Below the pieces are notes generated by a model, which searched no databases, was not told the DNA's origin, and saw only the letters and a program-made list of their open reading frames with translations. DNA of 44,279 bases from Alphaproteobacteria bacterium (lineage in GTDB: Bacteria > Pseudomonadota > Alphaproteobacteria > JAJUGE01): NCBI GenBank assembly GCA_029268305.1, contig JAJUGE010000020.1:1-44279 (forward strand), given 5' to 3'. The position numbers and the translations under genes were made by a program. How positions within the stretch are numbered: the stretch's first letter is position 1; each line of letters opens with the position of its first letter. Positions 27,269 to 35,382 of the stretch are shown one piece after another.

Positions 27269-28663
27269 ATGCAGCTCAAGCCGATCATGCTATCCGGACG
27301 CGAGGTGCTGCCGCTCGTCGAGGGCGGCAAGGGTATAGCCGTATCCAATGGCGAAAGCTCGGGCGCCTGGGCGGCGGCGGGGGGCGTCGGCACGTTCTCC
27401 GGCGTCAACGCCGACTCGTACGACGATCAGGGCAATCTCATCGAACAGCGTTACCACGGCCGGACGCGCCGCGATCGGCACGAGGAGCTGATCGGGCACG
27501 CCGTGCGCGGCGGCATTCAGCAGGCGCGCGTCGCCTACGAGCGTGCCAACGGCCAAGGCCGCATCCACATGAACGTGCTGTGGGAGATGGGGGGCGCCGA
27601 GCGGATCCTGCACGGCGTCCTCGAGGGGGCGAAGGGGCTGATCCATGGCGTCACCTGCGGAGCCGGCATGCCCTATCGCATCGCCGAGATCTCTGCGGCC
27701 TACGGCGTCTACTACTATCCGATCGTCTCCTCCGCGCGGGCTTTCCGTGCCCTGTGGAAACGCGCCTACCACAGGCATGCGGAGTGGCTCGGCGGCGTCG
27801 TGTACGAGGACCCGTGGCGGGCCGGCGGACATAACGGGCTCTCCAACAGCGAGGATCCCGAGCGGCCGGAGGACCCGTATCCGCGCGTTCGCGAGATACG
27901 CAACGTCATGCGCGAGGTCGGCGTCGGCGACACGCCGATCGTCATGGCGGGCGGCGTGTGGGCGCTCGACGAATGGGCCGACTGGCTGGACAATCCCGAG
28001 CTCGGCCCGATCGCCTTCCAGTTCGGCACCCGGCCGCTGCTGACGCGAGAGAGCCCGATCTCGGACGAGTGGAAGCAGAAGCTCCTGCATCTGCGCGAAG
28101 GCGACGTGGCCCTCAACAAGTTCAGCCCGACGGGCTTCTATTCATCCGCGGTTCACAACGCCTTCCTCGACGATCTGCAGCGGCGCTCGGAACGGCAGAT
28201 CCCGTTCACCGCCGAGCCGGTCGGCGAGCACGAGACGCCTCTGGCGACCGGGGCACGCGGACGGAAGGTCTATGTGGCGCCCGAGGACAAGAAGCGCGCC
28301 GAGAAGTGGATCGCCGAGGGTTACACCGAGGCCATGCGGACGCCGGATTCGACGCTCGTCTTCGTCACGCCCGAGGATCGCGACCAGATCGTGCGCGACC
28401 AGATAGAGTGCATGGGCTGCCTCAGCGCCTGCCAGTTCAGCAATTGGTCGCAGAACGAGGCCGGCACCACCGGCCGCAAGACCGACCCGCGCTCGTACTG
28501 CATCCAGAAGACGTTGCAGTCGATCGTTCATGGCGGCCCGGTGGACCACCAGCTCATGTTCGCAGGCCACAACGCCTTCCGCTTCGCGACCGATCCGTTC
28601 TATCGGAACGGGTTCATCCCGACCGTGAAGCAGCTCGTGGATCGGATCGCGAGCGGCGCCTGA
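27269..28663 (+). CDS. Nitronate monooxygenase-like FMN protein with C-terminal cysteine cluster
   Basis: A 464-aa protein of the 2-nitropropane dioxygenase/nitronate monooxygenase TIM-barrel family. Family-like blocks are NVLWEMGGAERI, GLIHGVTCGAGMPYRIAEI, DTPIVMAGGVWALDEWADWL and GPIAFQFGTRPLLT, fitting FMN-phosphate binding. Typical members are 320-380 aa; this one is longer, with a C-terminal part holding C381, C384, C388 and C411 (ECMGCLSACQFSNW...SYC). ATG 27269 with GGAG upstream is preferred over ATG 27191. It stands alone between the pnp terminator and a convergent Usp gene. The substrate is unknown; the automatic name nitronate monooxygenase is probably only a family label. Confidence 0.8.
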   Translation: MQLKPIMLSGREVLPLVEGGKGIAVSNGESSGAWAAAGGVGTFSGVNADSYDDQGNLIEQRYHGRTRRDRHEELIGHAVRGGIQQARVAYERANGQGRIHMNVLWEMGGAERILHGVLEGAKGLIHGVTCGAGMPYRIAEISAAYGVYYYPIVSSARAFRALWKRAYHRHAEWLGGVVYEDPWRAGGHNGLSNSEDPERPEDPYPRVREIRNVMREVGVGDTPIVMAGGVWALDEWADWLDNPELGPIAFQFGTRPLLTRESPISDEWKQKLLHLREGDVALNKFSPTGFYSSAVHNAFLDDLQRRSERQIPFTAEPVGEHETPLATGARGRKVYVAPEDKKRAEKWIAEGYTEAMRTPDSTLVFVTPEDRDQIVRDQIECMGCLSACQFSNWSQNEAGTTGRKTDPRSYCIQKTLQSIVHGGPVDHQLMFAGHNAFRFATDPFYRNGFIPTVKQLVDRIASGA

Positions 28664-28679
28664 ACCCGCCCCGCCGGCA

Positions 28680-29189
28680 TCACGCCAGCAGTTCGAGCTC
28701 CTCGTCCGACAGGTTTCCCGGCACGATCACGATCGGCACGCGCATGCGGCCGATCGATTTGCCGGTGAGGGACGAGACCAGGGGGCCCGGACCCTGCGGG
28801 TCGACGCTCGCGGCGAGCACGAGGATGGAGATGTCGGGCTCCTCCTCGACCAGCTTGATCACTTCCTCGCTCTCCGGCCCTTCGCGGATGTAGAGGATCG
28901 GCATCTTTCCGCTCCAGCGCTGCACCTGCGCCGCTGCCCGCTGGAGGCGCTGCTCCGCCTCGTCCCGCGCTTCCTCGCGCATCAGATCTCCGATCGAAGC
29001 CCAGTGCTGGAACTCCGTCGGCTTGTCGATCACGTAGAGGAGCGCCACTCTGGCATTCGTGCGGCGCGCCCGGAGAGAAGCGAACTCCAGCGCGACCGAC
29101 AGCTCCTCGCTGTCGTCCACCACACACAGCAGCACCCGTTGGTTGCCCGATCGACTGCTGTGGCTTCCTTTCTGCGTCGGCTCGGCCAT
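28680..29189 (-). CDS. Universal stress protein (UspA family)
   Basis: A 169-aa Usp-fold protein: VLLCVVDDSEELSVALEFAS (strand 1 and helix 1), VALLYVIDK, ILYIREGPESEEVIKLVEEE, ISILVLAAS and a final VPIVIVPG strand. The ATP-type G-x2-G-x9-G(S/T) loop is not clearly present (SSLTGKSIGRMRVP instead), so nucleotide binding is uncertain. It is the last gene of a minus-strand operon after the TauE/SafE and Alph_Pro_TM genes, 5 bp after the latter, and converges on the nitronate monooxygenase-like gene. The start at 29189 has only a weak ribosome binding site, suggesting coupling. Confidence 0.85.
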   Translation of the reverse strand: MAEPTQKGSHSSRSGNQRVLLCVVDDSEELSVALEFASLRARRTNARVALLYVIDKPTEFQHWASIGDLMREEARDEAEQRLQRAAAQVQRWSGKMPILYIREGPESEEVIKLVEEEPDISILVLAASVDPQGPGPLVSSLTGKSIGRMRVPIVIVPGNLSDEELELLA

Positions 29190-29194
29190 CGGCT

Positions 29195-29950
29195 TCACAC
29201 CTTGCGGAACAGGGTGCCGGCCATCCATCCTGACATCAGCGCGATCAGAATCGCTATCAGGCCGTAGGCGGCGGCGTAATCGTAAGCGAAATCGTAGACG
29301 GCCGCACCGAATCCGGCGCGGCTCACGATCAGGGGCGTGTTCAGCATGCTGGCGACGCGCCCGTCGGAAATGCTGAAGACTTCGACCGTATAAGTGCCGG
29401 TCGGCACGTTGGCGGGGAAGCGGATCGTGGTGCGGAACAGGCGGCTGCCGATGAACGTGACCGGCCAGGTCCTGGCAGCGTAAAGACCTTGCCGCTCCTT
29501 GCCGCGAATAAAGGCCTCGCGGAACGCGGCCGCAGTGTCGGGATCGATGCCCTCGTCCGCTTCGGCCGGCTGGATGTTGCGATACTCGGCCCCGATCTCG
29601 TACTCCGCGAGGATCTCCTCGACCCGTTGCGCGGCGAGGTCGCCGCTGCCCGCTACGTGATAGAAGGCGGGCACGTCGAGGAAGGTCATCCGATGGGCAT
29701 TCACCCAGATGCCGGCGACGCGCTCTTTCTGGCGGACGACCACGTCGCTCTCCGGCCCGCGGACGATCACGATCACGTCGCCCTCCCCCTCCGTCGCGCC
29801 GAAGAGGAGGACGTCGGCGCCGGTGAAGCCGGTGGTGATCGCCACCAGGCGTTGGGAGATGTCGGCGATCAGCTCGGCTGCGCCCGCCGGCCTTGCCGGT
29901 ACCAGGGAAATGCCGATCAAACAGAGAAGAAATAGCCCGCGCACGTGCAT
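29195..29950 (-). CDS. Alphaproteobacterial transmembrane protein (Alph_Pro_TM / TIGR02186 family), unknown function
   Basis: A 251-aa exported protein: signal peptide about 1-24 (MHVRGLFLLCLIGIS... ending PAGAA), a periplasmic domain of about 200 residues with DVLLFGATEGEGDVIVIVRG, RVAGIWVN and FRTTIRFPANVPTGTYTVEV, and one C-terminal membrane helix (about 228-247) followed by LFRKV. This matches the Alph_Pro_TM family, which has no assigned role but is regularly found beside TauE/SafE permeases. Its start overlaps the TauE/SafE stop by one base, so the two are almost certainly made together. Confidence 0.85.
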   Translation of the reverse strand: MHVRGLFLLCLIGISLVPARPAGAAELIADISQRLVAITTGFTGADVLLFGATEGEGDVIVIVRGPESDVVVRQKERVAGIWVNAHRMTFLDVPAFYHVAGSGDLAAQRVEEILAEYEIGAEYRNIQPAEADEGIDPDTAAAFREAFIRGKERQGLYAARTWPVTFIGSRLFRTTIRFPANVPTGTYTVEVFSISDGRVASMLNTPLIVSRAGFGAAVYDFAYDYAAAYGLIAILIALMSGWMAGTLFRKV

Positions 29951-30867
29951 CAGTGGCCGCCGAGGTCGAGGGAGAAGAGGTCGGCGGGTCGCGCGATGAG
30001 GTCGTAGCCCAGCTTCGCACAGACGCCGAGGACGAGCGTCGCCAGCAGGATGCGGAAATGCTCGCTGGGCAGGAGGCCGGCGTAGCGGCTGCCGAACTGC
30101 ACGCCGACCACCGATCCGAGGAGCAGGAGAAGCGCCAGCATCACGTCGACCGTCTGGTTCTCATAGGCGTGCAGGAAGGTCACGTTGGCGGTCACGAACA
30201 GAATCTGGAAGAGCGATGTCCCGGCCACCACGGCGGTCGGCATGCCGAGAAGATAGATCATCGCCGGCACCATGATGAAGCCGCCGCCGACCCCCATGAT
30301 CGCGGACAGCATGCCGACAACGGCGCCGATCGCCAGCGGCGGGATGACGCTGATGTACAGCCGCGATTTCTGAAAGCGCATCTTCAGCGGCAGCCCGTGG
30401 ATCCAGGTGTGCCGGTGCAGCTTTCCCCGCCGCCGGCCGGTGCGGCGCTGTCGCACCGTCGTCCGGACGCTCTCGAAGAGCATCAGCCCGCCGATCGCGC
30501 CCAGGAACACGAGATAGCTGAGCGAGATGACCAGGTCGATCTGGCCGACCCCGCTCAGCGCCTTGAACAGCGATACGCCCGCGGCAGAGCCGGCGACGCC
30601 GCCGACCAGAAGCACCGTGCCCATCCGGAAGTCGACGGCGCCGCGTCGCCAGTGTGCGAGAATCCCGCTCATGGAAGACGCCACCAGCGAGTTGGCCTCG
30701 CTCGCGACGGCCACCGGCGGTGGGATACCGATGAAGATCAGAAGTGGCGTCATCAGAAACCCGCCGCCGACTCCGAACAGCCCGGAAAGGAAGCCCACCC
30801 CGGTGCCGAGTGCGAGGAGCATCAGCATGTCGACCGAGGTCTCGGCGATAGGGAGGTAAATCTGCAT
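29950..30867 (-). CDS. TauE/SafE-family sulfite/organosulfur exporter
   Basis: A 305-aa membrane protein with about eight hydrophobic segments and the twice-repeated family motif (GFLSGLFGVGGGFLMTPLLI near 25-44; GMLSAIMGVGGGFIMVPAMI in the second half). Such permeases export sulfite, sulfoacetate or similar anions. A basic loop (VRQRRTGRRRGKLHRH) joins the two halves. ATG at 30867 is chosen because upstream in-frame sequence is not membrane-like. It is the first gene of a three-gene operon with the Alph_Pro_TM and Usp genes. Confidence 0.87.
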   Translation of the reverse strand: MQIYLPIAETSVDMLMLLALGTGVGFLSGLFGVGGGFLMTPLLIFIGIPPPVAVASEANSLVASSMSGILAHWRRGAVDFRMGTVLLVGGVAGSAAGVSLFKALSGVGQIDLVISLSYLVFLGAIGGLMLFESVRTTVRQRRTGRRRGKLHRHTWIHGLPLKMRFQKSRLYISVIPPLAIGAVVGMLSAIMGVGGGFIMVPAMIYLLGMPTAVVAGTSLFQILFVTANVTFLHAYENQTVDVMLALLLLLGSVVGVQFGSRYAGLLPSEHFRILLATLVLGVCAKLGYDLIARPADLFSLDLGGH

Positions 30868-30900
30868 CGAAGGGTCCGACCCCGACGCCAAGAGGGGCAC

Positions 30901-30978
30901 CCTCCCGTATGCCTGCGGCCCGGGCGGGAGGCAAGGAAAACCCGGTCGTGTGGCTGGTATTGCGGCCGCACCCGGTCG
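30901..30978. promoter_or_regulatory. Divergent control region: hairpin and 9-bp direct repeats
   Basis: Between the TauE/SafE and NIPSNAP genes. CCTCCCG (30901-30907) pairs with CGGGAGG (30925-30931). ACCCGGTCG occurs at 30940-30948 and again at 30970-30978, exactly 30 bp apart, about three helical turns. Candidate regulator-binding sites; no clear -10 box is seen. Confidence 0.3.
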
Positions 30979-31033
30979 AATATCGCTTGCCGGACCGCTT
31001 CCGGCACCGAACCTCACGAAGGGAGAGAGGTCA

Positions 31034-31357
31034 ATGCTCCTCGACGTCCGCACCTACACCTGCCGTCCCGGCACGATCAAGAAGCATCTCGAGCTGTACG
31101 AACGCATGGGCAAGGGACCGCAGACGCGGCATCTCGGCCAACCGCTCGCCTATCTCGTCACCGAGACCGGCAACCCGAACCAGTACGTGCATATCTGGGT
31201 GTACGAGAACGCCGGCGACCGCGAGAAGAAGCGGGCGGCGATGCAGGCCGACCCGGACTGGATTGCCTACACCCAGGAAAGCGCGAAGCTCGGGGCGCTC
31301 GAGAAGCAGGAGAACAGGCTGATGCGGCCGGTGGACTTCTTCCCGATCGCCCGATGA
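31034..31357 (+). CDS. NIPSNAP-family protein
   Basis: A 107-aa dimeric alpha/beta-barrel (NIPSNAP) protein beginning MLLDVRTYTCRPGTIKKHLE, with GQPLAYLVTETGNPNQYVHI and WVYENAGDREKKRAAMQADP, then NRLMRPVDFFP. Family members are of unknown function and often sit near catabolic genes. ATG 31034 has GGGAGAGAGG upstream. It diverges from the TauE/SafE operon. Confidence 0.85.
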   Translation: MLLDVRTYTCRPGTIKKHLELYERMGKGPQTRHLGQPLAYLVTETGNPNQYVHIWVYENAGDREKKRAAMQADPDWIAYTQESAKLGALEKQENRLMRPVDFFPIAR

Positions 31358-31361
31358 CGTT

Positions 31362-31391
31362 CCGGCCGGGCGGCTGCGGCCGCCCGGCCGG
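31362..31391. terminator. Perfect 13-bp hairpin between convergent genes
   Basis: CCGGCCGGGCGGC (31362-31374), loop TGCG, then the exact complement (31379-31391). It fills the 39-bp gap between the NIPSNAP gene and the convergent GGDEF-EAL-like gene. No T-tract on either strand; a bidirectional stop or 3' protector is likely. Confidence 0.55.
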
Positions 31392-31396
31392 CCGGA

Positions 31397-32656
31397 TCAG
31401 CCGACGAGGAAGCGGGCCCGTTCCTCCTCGTCTTTCATGAGCGCATCCACATAGAAGCCCTGAAACACGTCGACGCCGAGCGCCAGGCCGGCGCGAACCG
31501 CCTCCAGCGACTCGATCCGCGCGAAGACGACACGGGTGCCGCTCTCCTGCACCTCCCGGACCGTGTCCGCGAACGATGCCGAGGGCGTCTGCAGATCATC
31601 CACGAACACCTTGATGAAGTCGCAGCCGAGCCGCTCGGCATTGAGGACGGCGAGCATCGACGGCCGCACGTTGTCGATCGCGATCCGCGAGCCGAGATCG
31701 GTGATCCGCTTCCGGGCGAGGATGAAGCGGTCGAAGTCCTCGAAGATGTCGCTGGCCCGCAGCTCGACGATCAGATCGCGGGCGAACCCCGCCTCTCCCA
31801 GCTCCTCGAACTTGCGGGTGAAGATCGTCTCCAGGTTGAAGTTGAAGGTGGTGAATCGCGGCCGGATGTGTCTGCGCATGAGACAATCGATCATGTACTG
31901 ATCGAGTTCGAGCGTCAGCAACTTGAACAGTGGCTGGTTGAGCTGGAGATTGACGCCCGGCAGCAGCTTGTCCTGGATTGCCGACATGCTGACGAACCAT
32001 TCGGTAAGCGCAGCCACCGGCGGCTGTCCGGGACGAAGGATCGCGAGCGGCTGGAACCGCGTGAACTGATCGACGAAGCTCTGCCGGGTGAAAGCGTCGA
32101 GCTTCTGAAGAGTGGCCTCGTGATCGCTTGGATAGAGCGGCCGGATCGGGCGGCTCGAGCGGTCCGCGGCACGGCGGAGATTGTTCTCCAGCAGCTTGAA
32201 CAGCTCTCGCCGTTGCCGCGATAGGTCGAGCACCCGGACGAGCCGGCTCTGATCGACGCCGGCGAAGGCATCCGGCGCGTGGTGCGCGATTGCCTTGAGC
32301 AGCACCATCTTCACGTCGGTGACCGCGCCGACCACCCCGATCTCGGATTGGCCGGAGAAGAGAGCGAAGTCGGTGTCGCCCACCTGGATCAGCTCGCCCC
32401 CGCCGAGCGCAGAGAGCTTGCTGCGCCGCTTGTGAAAGTCGGCGATGATATCCGGGAAGCGCGGAAGGTGCGCGAGCGAGTCGAGCGAGATCATGATCGC
32501 GAACGGCCCCACGGCCCTTCTCGGTGTGGCGCGCAGCCGTTCCAGCAACGCCACGATATTGTCGTGGAACGGTCTGTTCGCCGGCGGCATCGGTCGCGAC
32601 TGTCCGTCATGTTCGGCGCGAGGGCCGGTTGCGGACGCCGGGGCGGTCTGCGCCAT
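31397..32656 (-). CDS. Degenerate GGDEF-EAL protein, probably inactive c-di-GMP effector
   Basis: A 419-aa cytoplasmic protein. The C-terminal half (about 198-410) aligns by eye with EAL domains: FQPLAILRPG for the YQPI start, AAL (215-217) where EAL should be, N274, E299 (VELR), IDN (327-329) in place of the DDFG motif, K349, E382 (IES) and QG (399-400). The catalytic EAL glutamate and the second Asp are missing, so phosphodiesterase activity is unlikely, though ligand binding may remain. The N-terminal part (about 50-110) has ELIQVGDTDFALF, resembling a decayed GGDEF core. No membrane segment or signal peptide is seen. It diverges from prpE. Other signalling roles are possible. Confidence 0.7.
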   Translation of the reverse strand: MAQTAPASATGPRAEHDGQSRPMPPANRPFHDNIVALLERLRATPRRAVGPFAIMISLDSLAHLPRFPDIIADFHKRRSKLSALGGGELIQVGDTDFALFSGQSEIGVVGAVTDVKMVLLKAIAHHAPDAFAGVDQSRLVRVLDLSRQRRELFKLLENNLRRAADRSSRPIRPLYPSDHEATLQKLDAFTRQSFVDQFTRFQPLAILRPGQPPVAALTEWFVSMSAIQDKLLPGVNLQLNQPLFKLLTLELDQYMIDCLMRRHIRPRFTTFNFNLETIFTRKFEELGEAGFARDLIVELRASDIFEDFDRFILARKRITDLGSRIAIDNVRPSMLAVLNAERLGCDFIKVFVDDLQTPSASFADTVREVQESGTRVVFARIESLEAVRAGLALGVDVFQGFYVDALMKDEEERARFLVG

Positions 32657-32802
32657 AATCTCTCTCGCTCGTCGGGAAGGGGCCGCCGGCCTCCGGACTA
32701 TTCAACCGGCGGCGGGTTAAGAATGGTTTGAGCCGCCCGAAGAGATTCGCTAACCGTGATCGCCGAGGGCCACGATCCGGTCGAGGGAGAGGGAGAGCGC
32801 CG

Positions 32803-34707
32803 ATGTCCAGCCGGTATGAAGAGGTCTACCAGCGGTCGTTGCAGGACCCGGAAGGGTTCTGGGCGGAGGCGGCGGAGGACGTTCGCTGGGACAAGCGATG
32901 GGACACGGTGCTGGACCGGTCCAACCCGCCCTTCTACCGCTGGTTCGTCGGAGGCGAGCTGAACACCTGCTTCAACGCCGTCGACCGTCACGTGGAGGAG
33001 GGCCGCGGCGGTCAACTCGCGCTCGTCTACGACAGCCCCGTCACCGACACGGTGCGCCGGTACGATTTCCGCGAGCTGCAGGAGCAGGTCGCGAGGTTCG
33101 CGGGCGTGCTGAAGAACCTCGGCGTCGGCAAGGGCGACCGAGTGATCATCTACATGCCGATGATCCCCGAAGCCGTGATCGCGATGCTCGGCTGCACCCG
33201 GATCGGTGCGGTCCACTCTGTCGTGTTCGGCGGGTTCGCGCCGCACGAGCTCGCGACCCGCATCGACGATGCGAGGCCGAAGGCGATCGTCTCCGCCTCC
33301 TGCGGCATCGAGGTCACGCGGGTGATCGAGTACAAGCCCCTGCTCGACGAGGCGATCCGCCAGGCGAAGCACAAGCCGGAGGCCTGCGTCATTGTCCAAC
33401 GGCCGCAACGGCCGTGCGAGCTGACACCGGGGCGAGACACCGAATGGGGAGAGGCGATGGCGGCGTCGACGCCGCAGCCCTGTGTCCCGGTGGCGGCGAC
33501 CGACCCCTGCTACATCCTCTACACGTCCGGCACGACCGGACAGCCGAAAGGCGTGGTGCGCGACACCGGCGGCCATGTGGTCGCGCTGAAATGGAGCATG
33601 CGCAACCATTACGGCGTCGAGCCGGGGGAGGTGTTCTGGGCCGCTTCGGACATCGGCTGGGTCGTCGGCCACTCCTACATCGTCTATGCCCCGCTGTTTC
33701 ACGGCTGCACGACCATTCTGTTCGAGGGCAAGCCGGTCGGCACGCCGGACGCCGGCGTGTTCTGGCGGGTGATCCAGGATCACGGCGTCGCCGCGCTCTT
33801 CACGGCGCCGACGGCCTTCCGCGCCATCAAGCGTGACGATCCCGACGGCAAGCTCGTCGGCCGCTACGACCTGTCGCGCTTCCGCACCTTGTTCCTCGCC
33901 GGCGAGCGGTCGGACACCGATACGGTCAAATGGGCGGAACGCGTCCTGCAGAAGCCGGTCCTCGACCACTACTGGCAGACCGAGACCGGCTGGCCGATCA
34001 TCGGGAACTGCGTCGGGCTCGGGCAATTGCCGGTGAAGTACGGCTCCCCCACCAAGGCGGTGCCGGGATATGACGTCAGGGTCGTGAACGACCAGAACGA
34101 GGAGGCCGCGCGCGGCGAGATCGGGGCCATCAACATCAGGCTGCCTCTGCCGCCGGGGTGCCTGCCGACGCTCTGGAACGCCGACGACCGCTTCGTCGCC
34201 GCCTATCTCGAGGAATACCCGGGTTACTATAAGACCGCGGACGCCGGCTACATGGACGAGGACGGCTACCTCTACGTCATGGCCAGGACCGACGACATCA
34301 TCAACGTCGCCGGCCATCGTCTCTCCACCGGAGCGATGGAAGAGGTTCTGTCCCAGCACCCGGACGTCGCCGAGTGTGCGGTCGTCGGCGTGCATGACGA
34401 CCTCAAGGGCCAGATCCCGGTCGGCTTCATCGTCCTGAAGGCGGGTGTGAACCGGCCGGAGGACGAGATTATCGCCGAGGTGGTGCAGATGGTGCGTGAG
34501 CAGATCGGCGCCGTCGCCTCGTTCCGCGTCGCGACCGTGGTGGAGCGGTTGCCGAAGACCCGGTCCGGCAAGATCCTGCGCGGCACCATCTCCAAGATTG
34601 CCGACGGCGAGAGCTACCGCGAACCGGCGACGATCGACGACCCCGCGATCCTGGGCGAGATCGAGGAGGCGTTGAAGCGACTGGGTTACGCCCGCGAGAG
34701 CGCCTGA
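32803..34707 (+). CDS. prpE: Propionate-CoA ligase (propionyl-CoA synthetase) PrpE
   Basis: A 634-aa ANL-superfamily acyl-CoA synthetase. The N-terminus (YEEVYQRSLQDPEGFWAEAA) and length fit PrpE rather than AcsA. The P-loop is YTSGTTGQPKGVVRDTGGH, the adenylate motif YWQTETGWP, and the C-terminal catalytic lysine lies in TRSGKILRGT. It activates propionate (and likely acetate or other short acids) to CoA esters. ATG 32803 has GGGAGAGGGAGAG upstream. It is monocistronic here: the apt gene converges 12 bp downstream, and the 146-bp gap upstream is shared with the divergent GGDEF-EAL gene and shows no clear motif. Confidence 0.9.
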   Translation: MSSRYEEVYQRSLQDPEGFWAEAAEDVRWDKRWDTVLDRSNPPFYRWFVGGELNTCFNAVDRHVEEGRGGQLALVYDSPVTDTVRRYDFRELQEQVARFAGVLKNLGVGKGDRVIIYMPMIPEAVIAMLGCTRIGAVHSVVFGGFAPHELATRIDDARPKAIVSASCGIEVTRVIEYKPLLDEAIRQAKHKPEACVIVQRPQRPCELTPGRDTEWGEAMAASTPQPCVPVAATDPCYILYTSGTTGQPKGVVRDTGGHVVALKWSMRNHYGVEPGEVFWAASDIGWVVGHSYIVYAPLFHGCTTILFEGKPVGTPDAGVFWRVIQDHGVAALFTAPTAFRAIKRDDPDGKLVGRYDLSRFRTLFLAGERSDTDTVKWAERVLQKPVLDHYWQTETGWPIIGNCVGLGQLPVKYGSPTKAVPGYDVRVVNDQNEEAARGEIGAINIRLPLPPGCLPTLWNADDRFVAAYLEEYPGYYKTADAGYMDEDGYLYVMARTDDIINVAGHRLSTGAMEEVLSQHPDVAECAVVGVHDDLKGQIPVGFIVLKAGVNRPEDEIIAEVVQMVREQIGAVASFRVATVVERLPKTRSGKILRGTISKIADGESYREPATIDDPAILGEIEEALKRLGYARESA

Positions 34708-34719
34708 GCGGCGGATCGG

Positions 34720-35235
34720 CTACTCGTCGTAGGCGACCACCGAGTTGAACGGGATGTCGAGCTTCGACCGGCCGTTCAGGAAGGTCAGCTCGATGATGCA
34801 GGCGCCGGCCGTGACCTCTGCACCGACCGAGCGGAGCAGGTTCACGCTCGCTTGCATGGTCCCGCCGGTGGCGAGCAGGTCGTCCAGGATCACCACGCGC
34901 TGGCCCGGCTCGACGGCGTCGGCCTGAATCTCGACCGTGTCGGTGCCGTATTCGAGATCGTAGGTATAGGGGATCGTCGGGCCGGGCAGCTTGCCCTTCT
35001 TCCGCACCATGGTGAAGCCGAGCCCGAGCGACAGCGCCAGCGGGGCAGCCACGAGGAAGCCCCGCGACTCGATGCCGGCGAGCAGATCCGGTTTGTGCGG
35101 GCGGACCGCCTCGGCCAGCCGGTCGACCGTGTGCTGCCAGGCGTCGGCGTGCCGCAGCAGCGTCGAGATGTCGTAGAAGAGGATTCCCGGCTTCGGAAAA
35201 TCGGGAATTGCCCGGATATGGGCCTTGAGGTCCAT
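34720..35235 (-). CDS. apt: Adenine phosphoribosyltransferase
   Basis: A 171-aa Apt salvaging adenine to AMP with PRPP. The N-terminal [20 protein letters not shown], the middle [13 protein letters not shown], and the PRPP-binding [14 protein letters not shown] (114-127) are all intact. ATG at 35235 gives the standard length. It is divergent from the aminotransferase gene. Confidence 0.95.
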   Translation of the reverse strand: MDLKAHIRAIPDFPKPGILFYDISTLLRHADAWQHTVDRLAEAVRPHKPDLLAGIESRGFLVAAPLALSLGLGFTMVRKKGKLPGPTIPYTYDLEYGTDTVEIQADAVEPGQRVVILDDLLATGGTMQASVNLLRSVGAEVTAGACIIELTFLNGRSKLDIPFNSVVAYDE

Positions 35236-35295
35236 CGGCTGGCTCCGCACGCGAGGCTGGACGCGCGGCATCCTACCGGTCGTCCCAAGACCGCG

Positions 35296-35358
35296 CAATT
35301 GCGGGCCGCGGCGTTTTGTGAACCCCACCGGCTCCTGATAGCGTACATTCAATTGCGG
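35296..35358. repeat. Direct repeats in the apt/aminotransferase divergent region
   Basis: CAATTGCGG occurs at 35296-35304 and 35350-35358, 54 bp apart, in the 147-bp divergent gap. Between them TTGTGA (35315-35320), a 17-bp spacer and TAGCGT form a weak promoter candidate for the plus-strand aminotransferase. The repeats could be regulator sites. Confidence 0.3.
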
Positions 35359-35382
35359 CGAGACCCGTAACGGACGTGCACA

